A stretch of 64,000 nt of DNA from Vibrio sp. CB1-14 (GCF_040412085.2 NZ_CP115920.1:2976001-3040000), one strand, 5' to 3'. Shown: positions 30,254-40,088, counted from the stretch's first letter. The notes: generated from the letters alone by a model not told the origin. Translations and numbers: made by a program.

Positions 30254-30994
30254 ATGCACAAAATCGCACTTGTTACCGGTGCGTTTCAAGGGATCGGTCT
30301 CGCCACATCTGAAATGCTCATGGAACAAGGTTTCCACGTGATCATGGCGGACATCCAATCTTGCAGCGCCCTCGCCAATGAACTCCGTCACAAAGGCTAC
30401 CTGGCATCGCACGTTAAAATTGATCTTGCGATGTCTTCAATGTTTCCGGCTATCGCCAACAAGATAGAGGAAGAGTTTGGTCGTTTAGATGTGTTGGTCA
30501 ACAACGCTTCAATCTTAGCGGATTTTGGCAAGCATCCATCACGGATCGATGAGGACACTTATCGACGAGTGATTGAAATCAATCAGATTGGCCCATTCTT
30601 GCTTACACGAGCTTTAACCCCGCTACTGAAAAAATCCGCCGGGGCTCGTGTGGTCAATGTATCGAGCCAAGCGGCTCAGCTTTCTCAGCTCGCCAATATG
30701 AACTCCCCTTGGAGAGATGATGTCTGTGCAGCCTATCAGTCCTCAAAAGTTGGTGTTAACGCCAACACAGTCCTGTTTGCCAAAGAGCTTGAACCATTTG
30801 GTATTAAGGTGAATTCCTACTGCCCTGGTTGGGTCGATTCCGGCATGAATCTAGATGAACTGCCTGAATACGGAGACAAGGTGAAGCTGAAAACACCACG
30901 AGAAGGCGCCGACACTGCGATTTGGTTAGCGACACTAGAAGAAGATGGTCCAACCGCAGGCTTTTTTACCGAACGTGAAGCCATTAGCTGGTAA
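30254..30994 (+). CDS. SDR-family oxidoreductase
   Basis: A classical short-chain dehydrogenase of 246 residues. The NAD(P)-binding TGAFQGIG motif is near residue 8, followed by NNAS near 82, the catalytic Ser in NVSSQAA, and YQSSK (Tyr and Lys of the active site) near 157. The family includes carbonyl and sugar alcohol reductases; the substrate cannot be assigned. It has its own ribosome-binding region (GAAAAGG) and a terminator shared with thyA. Confidence 0.88.
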   Translation: MHKIALVTGAFQGIGLATSEMLMEQGFHVIMADIQSCSALANELRHKGYLASHVKIDLAMSSMFPAIANKIEEEFGRLDVLVNNASILADFGKHPSRIDEDTYRRVIEINQIGPFLLTRALTPLLKKSAGARVVNVSSQAAQLSQLANMNSPWRDDVCAAYQSSKVGVNANTVLFAKELEPFGIKVNSYCPGWVDSGMNLDELPEYGDKVKLKTPREGADTAIWLATLEEDGPTAGFFTEREAISW

Positions 30995-31035
30995 AGAAGC
31001 TTTTAGTCAGCAACAGAGCTATATTAGCTGGTCAC

Positions 31036-31072
31036 AAAAAACGCCGAGCAGACTGACCTGCTCGGCGTTTTT
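31036..31072. terminator. Bidirectional terminator (SDR / thyA)
   Basis: AAAAACGCCGAGCAG / CTGCTCGGCGTTTTT stem with a short loop lies between convergent genes. Confidence 0.9.
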
Positions 31073-31094
31073 GTTCGACTCTTTACATGAAACG

Positions 31095-31946
31095 TTATAC
31101 TGAAAACGGATAACGAATCGGCTCGTGACTCTCGTACCCAATCACTTCAAAATCATCCAGCGTTACCCAAGTTTCTAGATCTTCTAGTGACTTAATTTTT
31201 GGGTTAATGCGAAACTCTGGCGCAGCCAAGGGCTCACGTTTAAGCTGCACGTCACGCATCAGCTCAAGCTGATCTTCATAAATATGCGCATTCACAATCT
31301 TGTGGTAAGCCAGACCCGGCTTCTTGCCGGTGATTTGCGCCATGATGGCCAAGAACACATACACCTGAACCATATTGAAATTAAGTCCAAGCGGCACGTC
31401 ACAAGAGCGCTGAGTACTGTTTAGATATAAGGTGTCACCCAATAGAGAAAAGTGGTGGCTGTACATACAAGGACGTAGGCACCCCATATGAAATTCACCT
31501 GGGTTGTAGAAATTAAGAATTTCACCACGGTCATCAACGCCCTTTGAAAGGTCATCAACAATCTTGCGAAGCTGGTCAATATGGCCGCCATCCGGCTTCG
31601 CCCATGCTCGGCCTTGAACACCATAGACACGTCCCATATCGTCTTCGCCTTTACGATATGGATTGTTTAACCACGCTTCATTGAGGTTAGCGTTGGCATC
31701 CCACGTTTTGGTGCCCAACTTGCGAAAATCTTCCGCATTGTCATAGCCGCGGATGTAGCCAAGTAGCTCAGCGACTGCTGCTTTCCAAAAGCTCTTGCGA
31801 GTTGTGACCAATGGAAAGGCATTACCAGCAACATCGTAAGTAAGATCGGCATTAATCACGGTTAAACAACGTTTACCAGTGCGCTCGTTCTCAACCCAAA
31901 TACCCTCGTCAACGATTCGCTGACATAAGTCTAAATACTGCTTCAC
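31095..31946 (-). CDS. thyA: Thymidylate synthase
   Basis: ThyA methylates dUMP to dTMP with methylenetetrahydrofolate. The 283-residue protein is the longer, divergent form found in vibrios: the catalytic Cys lies in [11 protein letters not shown] rather than the usual APCH, followed by [14 protein letters not shown] and the C-terminal [15 protein letters not shown]. It lies 11 nt downstream of lgt, as in many gammaproteobacteria. Confidence 0.95.
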   Translation of the reverse strand: MKQYLDLCQRIVDEGIWVENERTGKRCLTVINADLTYDVAGNAFPLVTTRKSFWKAAVAELLGYIRGYDNAEDFRKLGTKTWDANANLNEAWLNNPYRKGEDDMGRVYGVQGRAWAKPDGGHIDQLRKIVDDLSKGVDDRGEILNFYNPGEFHMGCLRPCMYSHHFSLLGDTLYLNSTQRSCDVPLGLNFNMVQVYVFLAIMAQITGKKPGLAYHKIVNAHIYEDQLELMRDVQLKREPLAAPEFRINPKIKSLEDLETWVTLDDFEVIGYESHEPIRYPFSV

Positions 31947-31957
31947 GACAATTCCTA

Positions 31958-32773
31958 TTACTTCGATACTTTTGGAGTGGTTGCACCGTTGACTTTATAA
32001 GCCCACGCGACCATCAAGCCGCCAATGATCATCATTGGCAATGAGAGGATTTGACCCATTGAGATAAATCCACCAAACAAACCTAGGTGGGCATCCGGCT
32101 CGCGCACGTACTCTACCATAAATCTAAAGGTTCCATAACCAAGCAAGAACAAGCCAGAGACAGAGCCTTCTGGGCGAGGTTTACGAATGAACCAGTTCAG
32201 AATTAGGAATAACACCACACCTTCTAACGCAAACTCATACAATTGAGATGGGTGGCGAGGTAACGGACCGCCGTTGGGGAAGATAATCGCCCATGGCACA
32301 TCTGTCACGCGTCCCCAAAGCTCACTATTCATGAAGTTGCCAAGACGCCCCATGCCTAAGCCAAACGGCACTAGTGGCGCAATAAAGTCCGCAACATTGA
32401 AGAAAGTGCGACCGTTTTTACGTGCGTACCAAAACATCGCCGTGATAACACCCAGCAAGCCGCCGTGGAATGACATACCGCCAGTCCACACTTTAAATAG
32501 ATAAAGCGGGTCTTGTAGCAGCTCTTCAAAGCCGTAAAACAATACGTAGCCGACGCGACCACCGATAACTACTCCAAGAAAGCCGGCAAACAGAAGATCC
32601 GACACTTGCTCTCGAGTCCAACCTGAACCTGCCTTATCTGCGCGTCGATTTGCAAGCCACAAAGCGAAAGCAAAACCGATCAAGTACATCAAACCGTACC
32701 AACGGACAGACAGCGGACCTAACTCAAACAGAACAGGGTCAATATTTGGAAACTGGATATATCCCTGAGACAT
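31958..32773 (-). CDS. lgt: Prolipoprotein diacylglyceryl transferase
   Basis: Lgt transfers diacylglycerol to the lipobox Cys of prolipoproteins, the first step before LspA (19.2 kb). The 271-residue membrane protein has seven hydrophobic segments and the Lgt signature [18 protein letters not shown] near 143-160, with conserved HGGLLG and RHPSQLYE motifs. It is part of the rppH-ptsP-permease-lgt-thyA run. Confidence 0.97.
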   Translation of the reverse strand: MSQGYIQFPNIDPVLFELGPLSVRWYGLMYLIGFAFALWLANRRADKAGSGWTREQVSDLLFAGFLGVVIGGRVGYVLFYGFEELLQDPLYLFKVWTGGMSFHGGLLGVITAMFWYARKNGRTFFNVADFIAPLVPFGLGMGRLGNFMNSELWGRVTDVPWAIIFPNGGPLPRHPSQLYEFALEGVVLFLILNWFIRKPRPEGSVSGLFLLGYGTFRFMVEYVREPDAHLGLFGGFISMGQILSLPMMIIGGLMVAWAYKVNGATTPKVSK

Positions 32774-32806
32774 AAAACGCTCACTTAAAGTTATTAAATA
32801 ATGGGG

Positions 32807-33598
32807 CTAAAACATCATAGAAAATGCCACGAACAATAGAAAGACTGCAAAAATCTTTTTAAGTTTCGGTGTTGGCATTGTCGTCGCCAACTTGGCACCA
32901 AATCGCGTCGTCACCATGGAGGTAGCGGCAATCGCAAACAAAGCTGGTAGGTAAACATAGCCGACACTGAATTCCGGCAGCCCTTCGGCCTTCGCACCAT
33001 GAAACACGAAGCCTAACATGCCTGCCAGTGCAATCACACAACCACAAACAGAAGAAGATCCCACCGCACGGCGCATTTCAACGCCATGTTTACTCAAAAA
33101 TGGCACCGACATCGAACCGCCACCGATGCCTGCTAGGCTCGAAACCATGCCAATTCCCGCACCACAGCATGTGGTGATAAATGGAGATGGAAGATTTCGT
33201 ACCGTTTGAGACTTAATTGATAGGAACATTTGAATCGCTAACATCAGCACGATAAAAGCAAACACCTTTGGCAGGTAATGCGAAGGGATCCACTCTGCGA
33301 TGTAAGAGCCAGCAAACCCACCGATGACCACACCGGGTATGAGCCACTTAATCACAAACAAATCAACATTGCCTAACTTAAGGTGATTTATTGCCGATGA
33401 ACCAGAGGTAATAATGATCGAAGCCAGAGAGGTCGCGAGTGCTATATGCATGACTAAATCACTACCAATGCCAAACTTAGGCAGCAAAAACGCCAGGGCT
33501 GGTACAACAATCAGGCCGCCGCCAATCCCCAGCAGACCCGACATAGTTCCTACTACAGCACCAAGCAGTAGCAACAGCAATATCAATTCGTAATTCAC
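32807..33598 (-). CDS. TauE/SafE-family permease
   Basis: A 263-residue protein with about eight hydrophobic segments and two repeats of a Gly-rich motif, GLLGIGGGLIVVPAL near 21 and SLAGIGGGSMSVPFL near 153, typical of the TauE/SafE (DUF81) family. Members export sulfite, sulfoacetate or other organic anions; the substrate here is not known. It lies between ptsP and lgt with small gaps (21 and 33 nt), so it is likely co-transcribed. Confidence 0.9.
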   Translation of the reverse strand: MNYELILLLLLLGAVVGTMSGLLGIGGGLIVVPALAFLLPKFGIGSDLVMHIALATSLASIIITSGSSAINHLKLGNVDLFVIKWLIPGVVIGGFAGSYIAEWIPSHYLPKVFAFIVLMLAIQMFLSIKSQTVRNLPSPFITTCCGAGIGMVSSLAGIGGGSMSVPFLSKHGVEMRRAVGSSSVCGCVIALAGMLGFVFHGAKAEGLPEFSVGYVYLPALFAIAATSMVTTRFGAKLATTMPTPKLKKIFAVFLLFVAFSMMF

Positions 33599-33619
33599 AA
33601 CAAGACCAAAATATAAGAG

Positions 33620-35869
33620 TTAAAATTTACCTGCACGGATGAAGCCTGCAAGACCTTTGGCCTCAAAGAAATCGCGCATTTGATTGTAGATGGTTTTTCC
33701 ATAGGGTTGCATCAGCGCTTTGTCAGCAAGTTGTTTAAGCTCATCGAGTGAGCTCTGCGCAAGCAAGTATTTCACTTTTGCCACGTTAGAGGTGTTCATA
33801 CTCAAGGTATCGTAACCCAAGCCAACGAGTAGAAGCGCGCCAATAGGGTCACCGGCTAACTCGCCACAGATACACACAGGTAAGTCATAGGCTTGGCAAG
33901 TCGCAAAAATGTGTTTCATTGCCGCAAGCACTGAGGGGTGCAACGTTTCGTAGATGTCTGCTACTTGCGCATTATTGCGATCAACCGCCAATAAATATTG
34001 GGTTAAGTCATTGGTGCCCACCGAAACAAAATCGACTCGCTGTGCCATGAACGGCAAAATATACAACATCGATGGGACTTCAATCATCACACCGATTTGT
34101 GGTTTTTTCACCTCTGGATGAGCATCATGCACTTCCTGATAAGCTTGTTCAATCAGGGTTGCCGCATCATCAAACTCCTGCACCGAAGAGACCATAGGCA
34201 GCAAAATGCTCAGATTATCAATGCCAATGCTAGCACGAAGCATCGCACGCAACTGAATCAAAAAGATATCAGGATGATCTAGGGTAAAACGGATCCCACG
34301 CCAACCCAAAAATGGATTATCTTCCTCGATAGGCAAATACGGCAACGCTTTATCGCCACCAATATCCAATGTACGCATGACGACTCGCTTATTCGAGTAA
34401 GCACTTAGCACAGAACGATATTGATGCAGTTGCTCTTCTTCCGATGGAAACTGCTGCTGCAATAAGAACGAAATTTCGGTGCGGTACAAGCCGACGCCAT
34501 CAACGTTTTTGTTGATTGAAATACTGGTATCAGCACTAAGACCCGCATTGAGCATAACTTGAATACGCTGACCATCTTTGGTGGCGGCCTCAAGGTCAGC
34601 CGTCGACTCCACCATTTGTGACAGTTCCGACTCCTCACTGACCAGCTCTCGGTATTCCAATAGCAGCTCTTGGCTAGGGTCTGGGAATATTTCACCGCTG
34701 TAGCCATCAACAATACCGAGCTTGCCACTAAGCAGCTCAGGGTTAGTATTCACCCCCATGACCGCTGGAATGCCCATGGCTCTAGACAAAATTGCCGCGT
34801 GCGAGTTAGCCGCGCCTTCCAGCGACACAACTGCAAGCAATTGCTGTTTCGGAATAGACGCTAAAATCGAAGCGGTCAGCTCTCGAACCACTAAAATCAC
34901 GGGCTCGTTAAACTCGTGAATGGGGTACTCTGTATCATGGAGGAAGAACAGCAATCGCTGCCCAAGCTCTTTAATGTCTTGCGCCCGCTCGCGTAAATAC
35001 ACATCGGACATTTTTGCAAAGCGGTTAGCGTAACTTTCGACGACTTGGCGCAGTGCCCAATCGGCTTTATCCCCTTTTTGGATCTGAGCTTTGAGGTCGT
35101 TTCTCAACATCGGATCGTTGAGTAAGTGGGTAAACAAGTCAAATATGGCCAGCGCATCTTTATTAAGCTCCAAATCGAGCTTTTTGCGCATGCGCTTAAA
35201 GTCCGCCAGCGCATGTTCTATCGCAACCGAGAGCATCTCTTGCTCACGTGCCACATCAAGCGTGGACGCAGGGAATACGTCACTCAGGTCTGGCTGAGTG
35301 TTGTCCCACCAAATAGGGCCAATCGCAACACCAGAAGAAGCCCCGATGCCCTTAATGACAAGCGCAGCATTATCATCAAAAAAGCCATGTCCCTGGGCGA
35401 TCGCATGAGCAATCAACACCGCGATCTGCGCAGACAATGTGACCAGAAAAGACTCTTCCATTTCACTAAATTGTCGGGAGCTTTTTTGCTGCACGACCAA
35501 CACACCGAGCACTTGCTTGCGATGGATAATAGGCGTGCCAAGAAAGGAATGATAGAGGTCTTCCCCCAGTTCAGGGAAGAACTTAAATGCGGAGTGTTTG
35601 GCGGCCTCTGCCAGGTTGATAGGTTCGGCGGTACGCTTAACTAAGCCGACCAAACCTTCATTGAAGCCAATATGAATCGTATCACCTTGGAAGGTAAGCC
35701 CTTGGGTCGCCATGAGCTCTAGGCGCTGCTTATCGTCGTTGGCAAGATAAATAGTGCAGCACTCGGTATTCATCGCTGAACACGTTTGCTGCACTAACAT
35801 CTCGAGGGCTGCATGCACGTCTTCTACTTTTGAGACGTGCTCAACTATATCCCTTAGTTGCGATAGCAT
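33620..35869 (-). CDS. ptsP: Phosphoenolpyruvate-protein phosphotransferase PtsP (Enzyme I-Ntr)
   Basis: PtsP starts the nitrogen-related PTS by passing phosphate from PEP to NPr. The 749-residue protein has an N-terminal GAF domain (about 1-150), the PTS Enzyme I phospho-His site in EGAANSHAAILSRAMGIP, and the PEP-utilising TIM-barrel with GVGLYRTEISFL, RTLDIGGDK and VSVGTNDLTQYLLAVDR. It lies 2 nt downstream of rppH, the conserved pairing. Confidence 0.97.
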   Translation of the reverse strand: MLSQLRDIVEHVSKVEDVHAALEMLVQQTCSAMNTECCTIYLANDDKQRLELMATQGLTFQGDTIHIGFNEGLVGLVKRTAEPINLAEAAKHSAFKFFPELGEDLYHSFLGTPIIHRKQVLGVLVVQQKSSRQFSEMEESFLVTLSAQIAVLIAHAIAQGHGFFDDNAALVIKGIGASSGVAIGPIWWDNTQPDLSDVFPASTLDVAREQEMLSVAIEHALADFKRMRKKLDLELNKDALAIFDLFTHLLNDPMLRNDLKAQIQKGDKADWALRQVVESYANRFAKMSDVYLRERAQDIKELGQRLLFFLHDTEYPIHEFNEPVILVVRELTASILASIPKQQLLAVVSLEGAANSHAAILSRAMGIPAVMGVNTNPELLSGKLGIVDGYSGEIFPDPSQELLLEYRELVSEESELSQMVESTADLEAATKDGQRIQVMLNAGLSADTSISINKNVDGVGLYRTEISFLLQQQFPSEEEQLHQYRSVLSAYSNKRVVMRTLDIGGDKALPYLPIEEDNPFLGWRGIRFTLDHPDIFLIQLRAMLRASIGIDNLSILLPMVSSVQEFDDAATLIEQAYQEVHDAHPEVKKPQIGVMIEVPSMLYILPFMAQRVDFVSVGTNDLTQYLLAVDRNNAQVADIYETLHPSVLAAMKHIFATCQAYDLPVCICGELAGDPIGALLLVGLGYDTLSMNTSNVAKVKYLLAQSSLDELKQLADKALMQPYGKTIYNQMRDFFEAKGLAGFIRAGKF

Positions 35870-35871
35870 AC

Positions 35872-36390
35872 TTACCCTCTTCGATGCTTTCTTTTGCCTT
35901 TAAATTTTCGTTCTTTAAACGGCATCGCTAGCGAAGCAAACTCTTTCATCGCACGGCGGTAGACATCACGCTTGAACGAAACCACTTGTCTAACTGGGTA
36001 CCAATAACTTACCCAACGCCAACCATCAAACTCAGGGGTATTACCGCGCTGCATATTGATTTTGGACTCATCGCAGTCCAAGCGCAGTAAAAACCATTTC
36101 TGTTTTTGCCCGATACAGACCGGTTTCGAATCCCAGCGCACCAAACGCTTAGGTAACTTATATCTTAACCAGTGACGACTGACCGCAACGATTTTAACGT
36201 CGTTCTTAGTCAATCCCACTTCTTCATACAGTTCTCGATACATGGCCTCTTCAGGGGATTCACCTTCGTCAATACCGCCCTGAGGAAACTGCCATGAGTG
36301 TTGTCCGTATCGTTTAGCCCAGAAGACCTGACCATGGTTGTTACAGATTACAATACCAACATTAAGTCGGTAACCATCGCCATCTATCAC
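35872..36390 (-). CDS. rppH: RNA pyrophosphohydrolase
   Basis: RppH removes pyrophosphate from mRNA 5' ends and so triggers RNase E decay. The 172-residue protein has the Nudix box [20 protein letters not shown] (catalytic Glu cluster) near 38-57, the family start [15 protein letters not shown], and a basic C-terminus ([14 protein letters not shown]). It is divergent from mutH; the gap holds a cluster of DnaA boxes. Confidence 0.97.
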   Translation of the reverse strand: MIDGDGYRLNVGIVICNNHGQVFWAKRYGQHSWQFPQGGIDEGESPEEAMYRELYEEVGLTKNDVKIVAVSRHWLRYKLPKRLVRWDSKPVCIGQKQKWFLLRLDCDESKINMQRGNTPEFDGWRWVSYWYPVRQVVSFKRDVYRRAMKEFASLAMPFKERKFKGKRKHRRG

Positions 36391-37013
36391 TGGCCAACCT
36401 CAATTAAATTTTCATTACCTTGATTTTTCCACATATCCCCAACTTGAGCAAACTTATGGATGTGTAAATTTGAACAATTACCACTTCTTTGTAGTTCACT
36501 GGATAAGATTCAAACAACATCGTAGTTATCAACACCACAATGAGACATAGGCCACATTTATTCACCTTTTCTGTGAATAACTGTGTGCAGAATCGTTGAT
36601 CTCTCTAAAAAATCGTAGAAAAACTAGAACCTACTAAACTATCCCAAAAACAGAACAATATAATAAAGTCATAATAAACATAAACATAAAATCAAAACCA
36701 TCATGTCTTATGCGTAGTTCTTAAGATTTTGATTTGCCACCATTTAGATCGGTCAAAGATCCACCACAGCTTGGTTTATCCACATTAGGATTGCCAGTTT
36801 TCATACAAAGCCCGATATTTCAAGCAGTTTATCAGGTCAAATATACTGATTATTTATCCATGCATTCATTTTTAATGGCAATTAAGCAATCTAGCTGTGG
36901 ATAACTATTTAATAGATCAAGTTTGCAGCGAAGTGATCCTTTTTTGTACAGAGCTAGAATTCGTTCTCATGGTAAACTAGCGGCGGTTAGAAAAAACAGC
37001 GACATTAACACCC
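36391..37013. promoter_or_regulatory. rppH-mutH gap with DnaA-box cluster (DARS2-like)
   Basis: The 623-bp A/T-rich gap has no gene but several DnaA boxes. Exact matches to TTATNCACA are at 36572-36580 (minus), 36776-36784 (plus) and 36896-36904 (minus). One-mismatch forms are at 36425-36433 (TTTTCCACA), 36526-36534 (TTATCAACA) and 36558-36566 (TTATTCACC). A two-mismatch form is at 36854-36862. Boxes at 36558 and 36572 face each other 5 bp apart. The E. coli DnaA-reactivating site DARS2 is in the gap beside mutH, so this is a candidate counterpart. Confidence 0.6.
36722..36734 (-). promoter_or_regulatory. IHF consensus match in the DnaA-box region
   Basis: On the minus strand AATCAAAATCTTA matches WATCAANNNNTTR exactly. 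It lies between the head-to-head DnaA boxes and the distal TTATCCACA box. E. coli DARS2 needs IHF, so the position supports that interpretation, though a 13-bp degenerate site can occur by chance in A/T-rich DNA. Confidence 0.45.
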
Positions 37014-37679
37014 ATGAACACAGCACCAAAATCCGAAGCCGAACTGTTAGAACGCGCCCGTCAAATCGCTGGCATGAGCTTTGGCGATCTTGCCAAGCCA
37101 GCCAATATGCGTGTACCTGACAATCTCAAGCGAGACAAGGGTTGGGTTGGTCAATTACTGGAGTGGCACCTTGGTGCAACGGCTGGCAGCAAACCTGTAC
37201 AAGATTTTCCTGAAATCGGTGTCGAGCTAAAGAGCATCCCAATTGGCTACAATGGCAAACCACTGGAGTCGACCTTCGTTTGCGTCGCCCCTTTAACAGG
37301 GATCACTGGGTTAACTTGGGAAGCCAGCCATATTCGAAATAAACTGTCGCGAGTCCTTTGGCTACCTGTTGAGGGTGAGCGCGAGATTCCTGTCGCAGAG
37401 AGGCGTGTGGGATCTCCGCTTATCTGGAGCCCTTCGAAGCAAGAAGAGGCATTGCTTAAAAACGACTGGGAAGAGCTCATGGATTTGATTGCACTCGGTG
37501 ATGTTAATCAAATTACCGCCAGAAGCGGTGAAGTACTGCAAATAAGGCCAAAGGCCGCCAACAGCCGAGCGAAGACGGAAGCGTATGGCACAAATGGTCA
37601 GCCAATAAAAACCCTACCCCGAGGCTTTTACCTCAGAGCGAGTTTTACGAGCTATATCTTAGAAACCTACTTTGCTTAA
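37014..37679 (+). CDS. mutH: DNA mismatch repair endonuclease MutH
   Basis: MutH nicks the unmethylated strand at hemimethylated GATC sites in methyl-directed mismatch repair. The 221-residue protein has the D-x(n)-ExK active site in [15 protein letters not shown] near 65-79 and the C-terminal [14 protein letters not shown] segment. Its presence implies Dam methylation. It is divergent from rppH. Confidence 0.96.
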   Translation: MNTAPKSEAELLERARQIAGMSFGDLAKPANMRVPDNLKRDKGWVGQLLEWHLGATAGSKPVQDFPEIGVELKSIPIGYNGKPLESTFVCVAPLTGITGLTWEASHIRNKLSRVLWLPVEGEREIPVAERRVGSPLIWSPSKQEEALLKNDWEELMDLIALGDVNQITARSGEVLQIRPKAANSRAKTEAYGTNGQPIKTLPRGFYLRASFTSYILETYFA

Positions 37680-37706
37680 TACCTGTTTGCCGCTACAGAG
37701 ACACGC

Positions 37707-38012
37707 TCAGTGCAAGTTGAGTTCAATATCACAGTAGCGATTCATCTCTGCGCTGCCGCACTCATCGTAGGCGTTATGAAGCCGTAGATAAGCTTTTTCT
37801 ACACCGAGACGTGTCAGTGCTTCTTTTACAGAATCTAAAGATTCGTAATGAATAGGCTCATCATCTTGTTTAATGGGTTCGAGTTTGTGCTTGTATTCCA
37901 CTGCAAGTAAATAGTGTGAAATATCAGCACAACCGATCACAAACACTTTAGGTGGCTTATAACTCTCTTTATGATGTCCGTGTAACCAACGATCGAGCTG
38001 ATGTTTTTGCAT
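37707..38012 (-). CDS. DUF6482-type conserved hypothetical protein
   Basis: A 101-residue cytoplasmic protein, MQKHQLDRWL onwards. The frame is open to 38132, but the ATG at 38012 is preceded by AGGAGGT and gives the conserved N-terminus. I associate the type with DUF6482 small proteins of marine gammaproteobacteria; function is unknown. It has a Gly/His-rich start (LHGHHKE), the motif IGCADISHYLLAVEY and a C-terminal CDIELNLH. It lies convergent with mutH and divergent from tas. Confidence 0.7.
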   Translation of the reverse strand: MQKHQLDRWLHGHHKESYKPPKVFVIGCADISHYLLAVEYKHKLEPIKQDDEPIHYESLDSVKEALTRLGVEKAYLRLHNAYDECGSAEMNRYCDIELNLH

Positions 38013-38156
38013 AGTCCACCTCCTCTGCTTTGTGGATAATGCGTGACTTATCACTATCAGTTTAGCCAAGGCGCAGCCAGTTGCGCATAAAATGAGCAGA
38101 ACTTTTATAAAAACGGGGTATAGTGGAATCAAGTAACAACAAGCAAGGATGGCTCA

Positions 38157-39191
38157 ATGAAATACCACAAGCTCCCACACTCTTCGCTCGAAGTCAGTAA
38201 AATCTGTTTGGGAACCATGACATTCGGTGAGCAAAACACCAAGCAAGAAGCCTTTGAGCAGCTTGATTATGCCGTTGAACGCGGGATCAATTTCATTGAT
38301 ACTGCAGAGATGTATCCAGTTCCACCCAAACAAAACACTCAAGGGTTAACTGAATCTTATATCGGTGACTGGCTATCGCATTCTGATAAAAGACAAAAAG
38401 TCGTTTTAGCAACCAAGGTCGCAGGCCCGCGCAACGTCCCTTACATTCGCGAAAATATGAGCCTAGATCGCCGCAATATACATCAAGCTCTCGATGACAG
38501 CCTCGCTAGATTAAAAACCGACTATATCGACCTTTACCAGCTTCATTGGCCCCAGCGCAAAACTAACTGTTTCGGCCAACTTAATTACCCTTATCCTGAC
38601 GACAATGAAGAAGTTACCTTAATTGAAACGCTCGAAGCACTAAACGAGCTGATTAAGGTGGGAAAAATTCGCTACATTGGCGTCTCCAACGAAACGCCAT
38701 GGGGTGTAATGACACTGCTCAAGTTGGCGGAAAAGCACGACTTGCCAAGAATCGTTTCCATTCAAAACCCTTATAATTTACTTAATCGAAGCTTTGAAGT
38801 GGGACTGTCGGAAATCAGTCACCATGAAGGGGTTGAGCTACTCGCCTACTCGCCATTAGCCTTCGGCTGCTTGAGCGGTAAATACCTTGAGGGACAAAAA
38901 CCTGAAGGCGCACGTTGCAGCCTATTTGAACGCTTTGTCCGTTACTTCACGCCTCAAGGCATTGAAGCAACTCAGGCTTATGTCGATCTTGCCCATAAAC
39001 ACGGCCTAGATCCATCACAAATGGCCCTGGCATTTGTGAATCAACGTCCTTTTGTGGCCTCCAATATTATTGGTGCCACCAATCTCGACCAACTAAAAAG
39101 CAATATCGATAGTATTGACGTCACCTTGTCCGATGAACTGTTAGAAGAGTTACAAATAATAGGGGCAAGGTATTCAAATCCTTGCCCCTAA
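38157..39191 (+). CDS. tas: Aldo/keto reductase, Tas type
   Basis: A 344-residue NADP(H)-dependent aldo/keto reductase of the Tas subfamily. The barrel's catalytic tetrad is visible as Asp and Tyr in FIDTAEMYPVP, Lys in ATKVAGP and His in YQLHWPQR. Further motifs are YIGVSNET and RIVSIQNPYNLLNR. E. coli Tas complements tyrosine auxotrophy in starved cells; the natural substrate is unknown. It lies close to mutH, as in E. coli. Confidence 0.93.
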   Translation: MKYHKLPHSSLEVSKICLGTMTFGEQNTKQEAFEQLDYAVERGINFIDTAEMYPVPPKQNTQGLTESYIGDWLSHSDKRQKVVLATKVAGPRNVPYIRENMSLDRRNIHQALDDSLARLKTDYIDLYQLHWPQRKTNCFGQLNYPYPDDNEEVTLIETLEALNELIKVGKIRYIGVSNETPWGVMTLLKLAEKHDLPRIVSIQNPYNLLNRSFEVGLSEISHHEGVELLAYSPLAFGCLSGKYLEGQKPEGARCSLFERFVRYFTPQGIEATQAYVDLAHKHGLDPSQMALAFVNQRPFVASNIIGATNLDQLKSNIDSIDVTLSDELLEELQIIGARYSNPCP

Positions 39192-39255
39192 TCGTGTTTT
39201 CTAGCGCGTTTTTGAGGGATGGAAAAATGACTCAATCTCGCTATATCAAGAACTC

Positions 39256-39278
39256 GGCGGGCAGTGACACTGCCCGCC
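39256..39278. terminator. Strong hairpin between tas and a DUF1127 gene
   Basis: GGCGGGCAGTG A CACTGCCCGCC is an 11-bp perfect stem, extended by AACTC/GAGTT with bulges to 39251-39285. No long T-run follows on either strand, so it may be a weak terminator or an mRNA 3' stabiliser. It abuts the stop codon of the downstream minus-strand gene. Confidence 0.55.
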
Positions 39279-39283
39279 TTGAG

Positions 39284-39535
39284 TTACGTAGCTAATCTTG
39301 ACTGCAACTCTCGACGTAGATGACGAGCTTTGCGTTTAGCGACAACTTGAGGAGCTGCGACATGACCAAGTGGACGACCTTCTTTGTCTAAGCCGATGTC
39401 TCTTAGTAGGGGCTCGTTGTGAAGCGGCAATTGATACGCGCTACGACGGTAGCGTCTTTTCCACTCACGCTCTTCTTTTTGAATGTCAGCTTTAATTAGC
39501 CATGTTGCGATAGTTAGATAAACAGAAGTACGCAT
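39284..39535 (-). CDS. DUF1127-like small protein
   Basis: An 83-residue basic protein, rich in Arg and Lys (KEEREWKRRYRR, RKARHLRRELQSR). The segment LLRDIGLDKEGRPLG resembles the DUF1127 (YjiS-like) motif of a short helix followed by RDIGL. Small DUF1127 proteins elsewhere bind RNA or affect phosphate and carbon metabolism. It is upstream of nothing obvious; a 41-residue ORF lies before it on the same strand. Confidence 0.65.
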   Translation of the reverse strand: MRTSVYLTIATWLIKADIQKEEREWKRRYRRSAYQLPLHNEPLLRDIGLDKEGRPLGHVAAPQVVAKRKARHLRRELQSRLAT

Positions 39536-39643
39536 AATAATCTCCAGATTATGAAATAAAGAGGAGAGAAATAGCAGTCTAGGAAAGATATAAAGACTCT
39601 TATGTGACTGCTATTTCCGCAGCCTCATAAGGTTACGGATTAA

Positions 39644-39769
39644 TTAAGCTTGTGCTGAACTTGCTACCGGTTTGTCGGTAACAGTGGCGGTCGAAACTAG
39701 ACCACACATATGATCAGCATCAGTACGGCGAACAGCACAAGCGTTGATAAAAGAAATACGATTCATCAT
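39644..39769 (-). CDS. Putative 41-residue small protein
   Basis: From MMNRISFINA, with GGAGG eight bases before the ATG, the ORF encodes 41 residues containing a pair of cysteines (NACAVRR and HMCGLV) and ending VTDKPVASSAQA. The frame is open further upstream to 39832 but without a better ribosome-binding site. No family is recognised. It is about 100 bp upstream of the DUF1127-like gene on the same strand, and the two may be co-transcribed. Confidence 0.42.
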   Translation of the reverse strand: MMNRISFINACAVRRTDADHMCGLVSTATVTDKPVASSAQA

Positions 39770-40088
39770 TTTCTGTGCCTCCATACTGACTTTATTAATC
39801 CTGAAATTTGGGTAAATGAGCGTCTCGCTCACGGTTAATTCTTATGCAGTTCGTTTATTAAATCAACAAAGCATATATAAAAAAGTGAAAAACAAATGAA
39901 TACTCTAGTGATGACGATCAAGAGTGTTTTAATGCCGAGTATTTAATCAATCACCTACAAAAATACGGTGATTAATTTTATTTAAGCAAAATACAACCTG
40001 ATATTATTTCAAGCCCACTTAGTGCGAGCTACATCAACCTTCCGTGTAATTGCAATGTAAACCACTTAAAACGGCGTCAATTTCAACC
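39770..40088. other. Intergenic stretch between small ORF and vpsR
   Basis: A/T-rich sequence of about 320 bp with no supported gene. It holds the promoter side of the small ORF and ends at the vpsR terminator. I see no clear operator. Confidence 0.5.
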
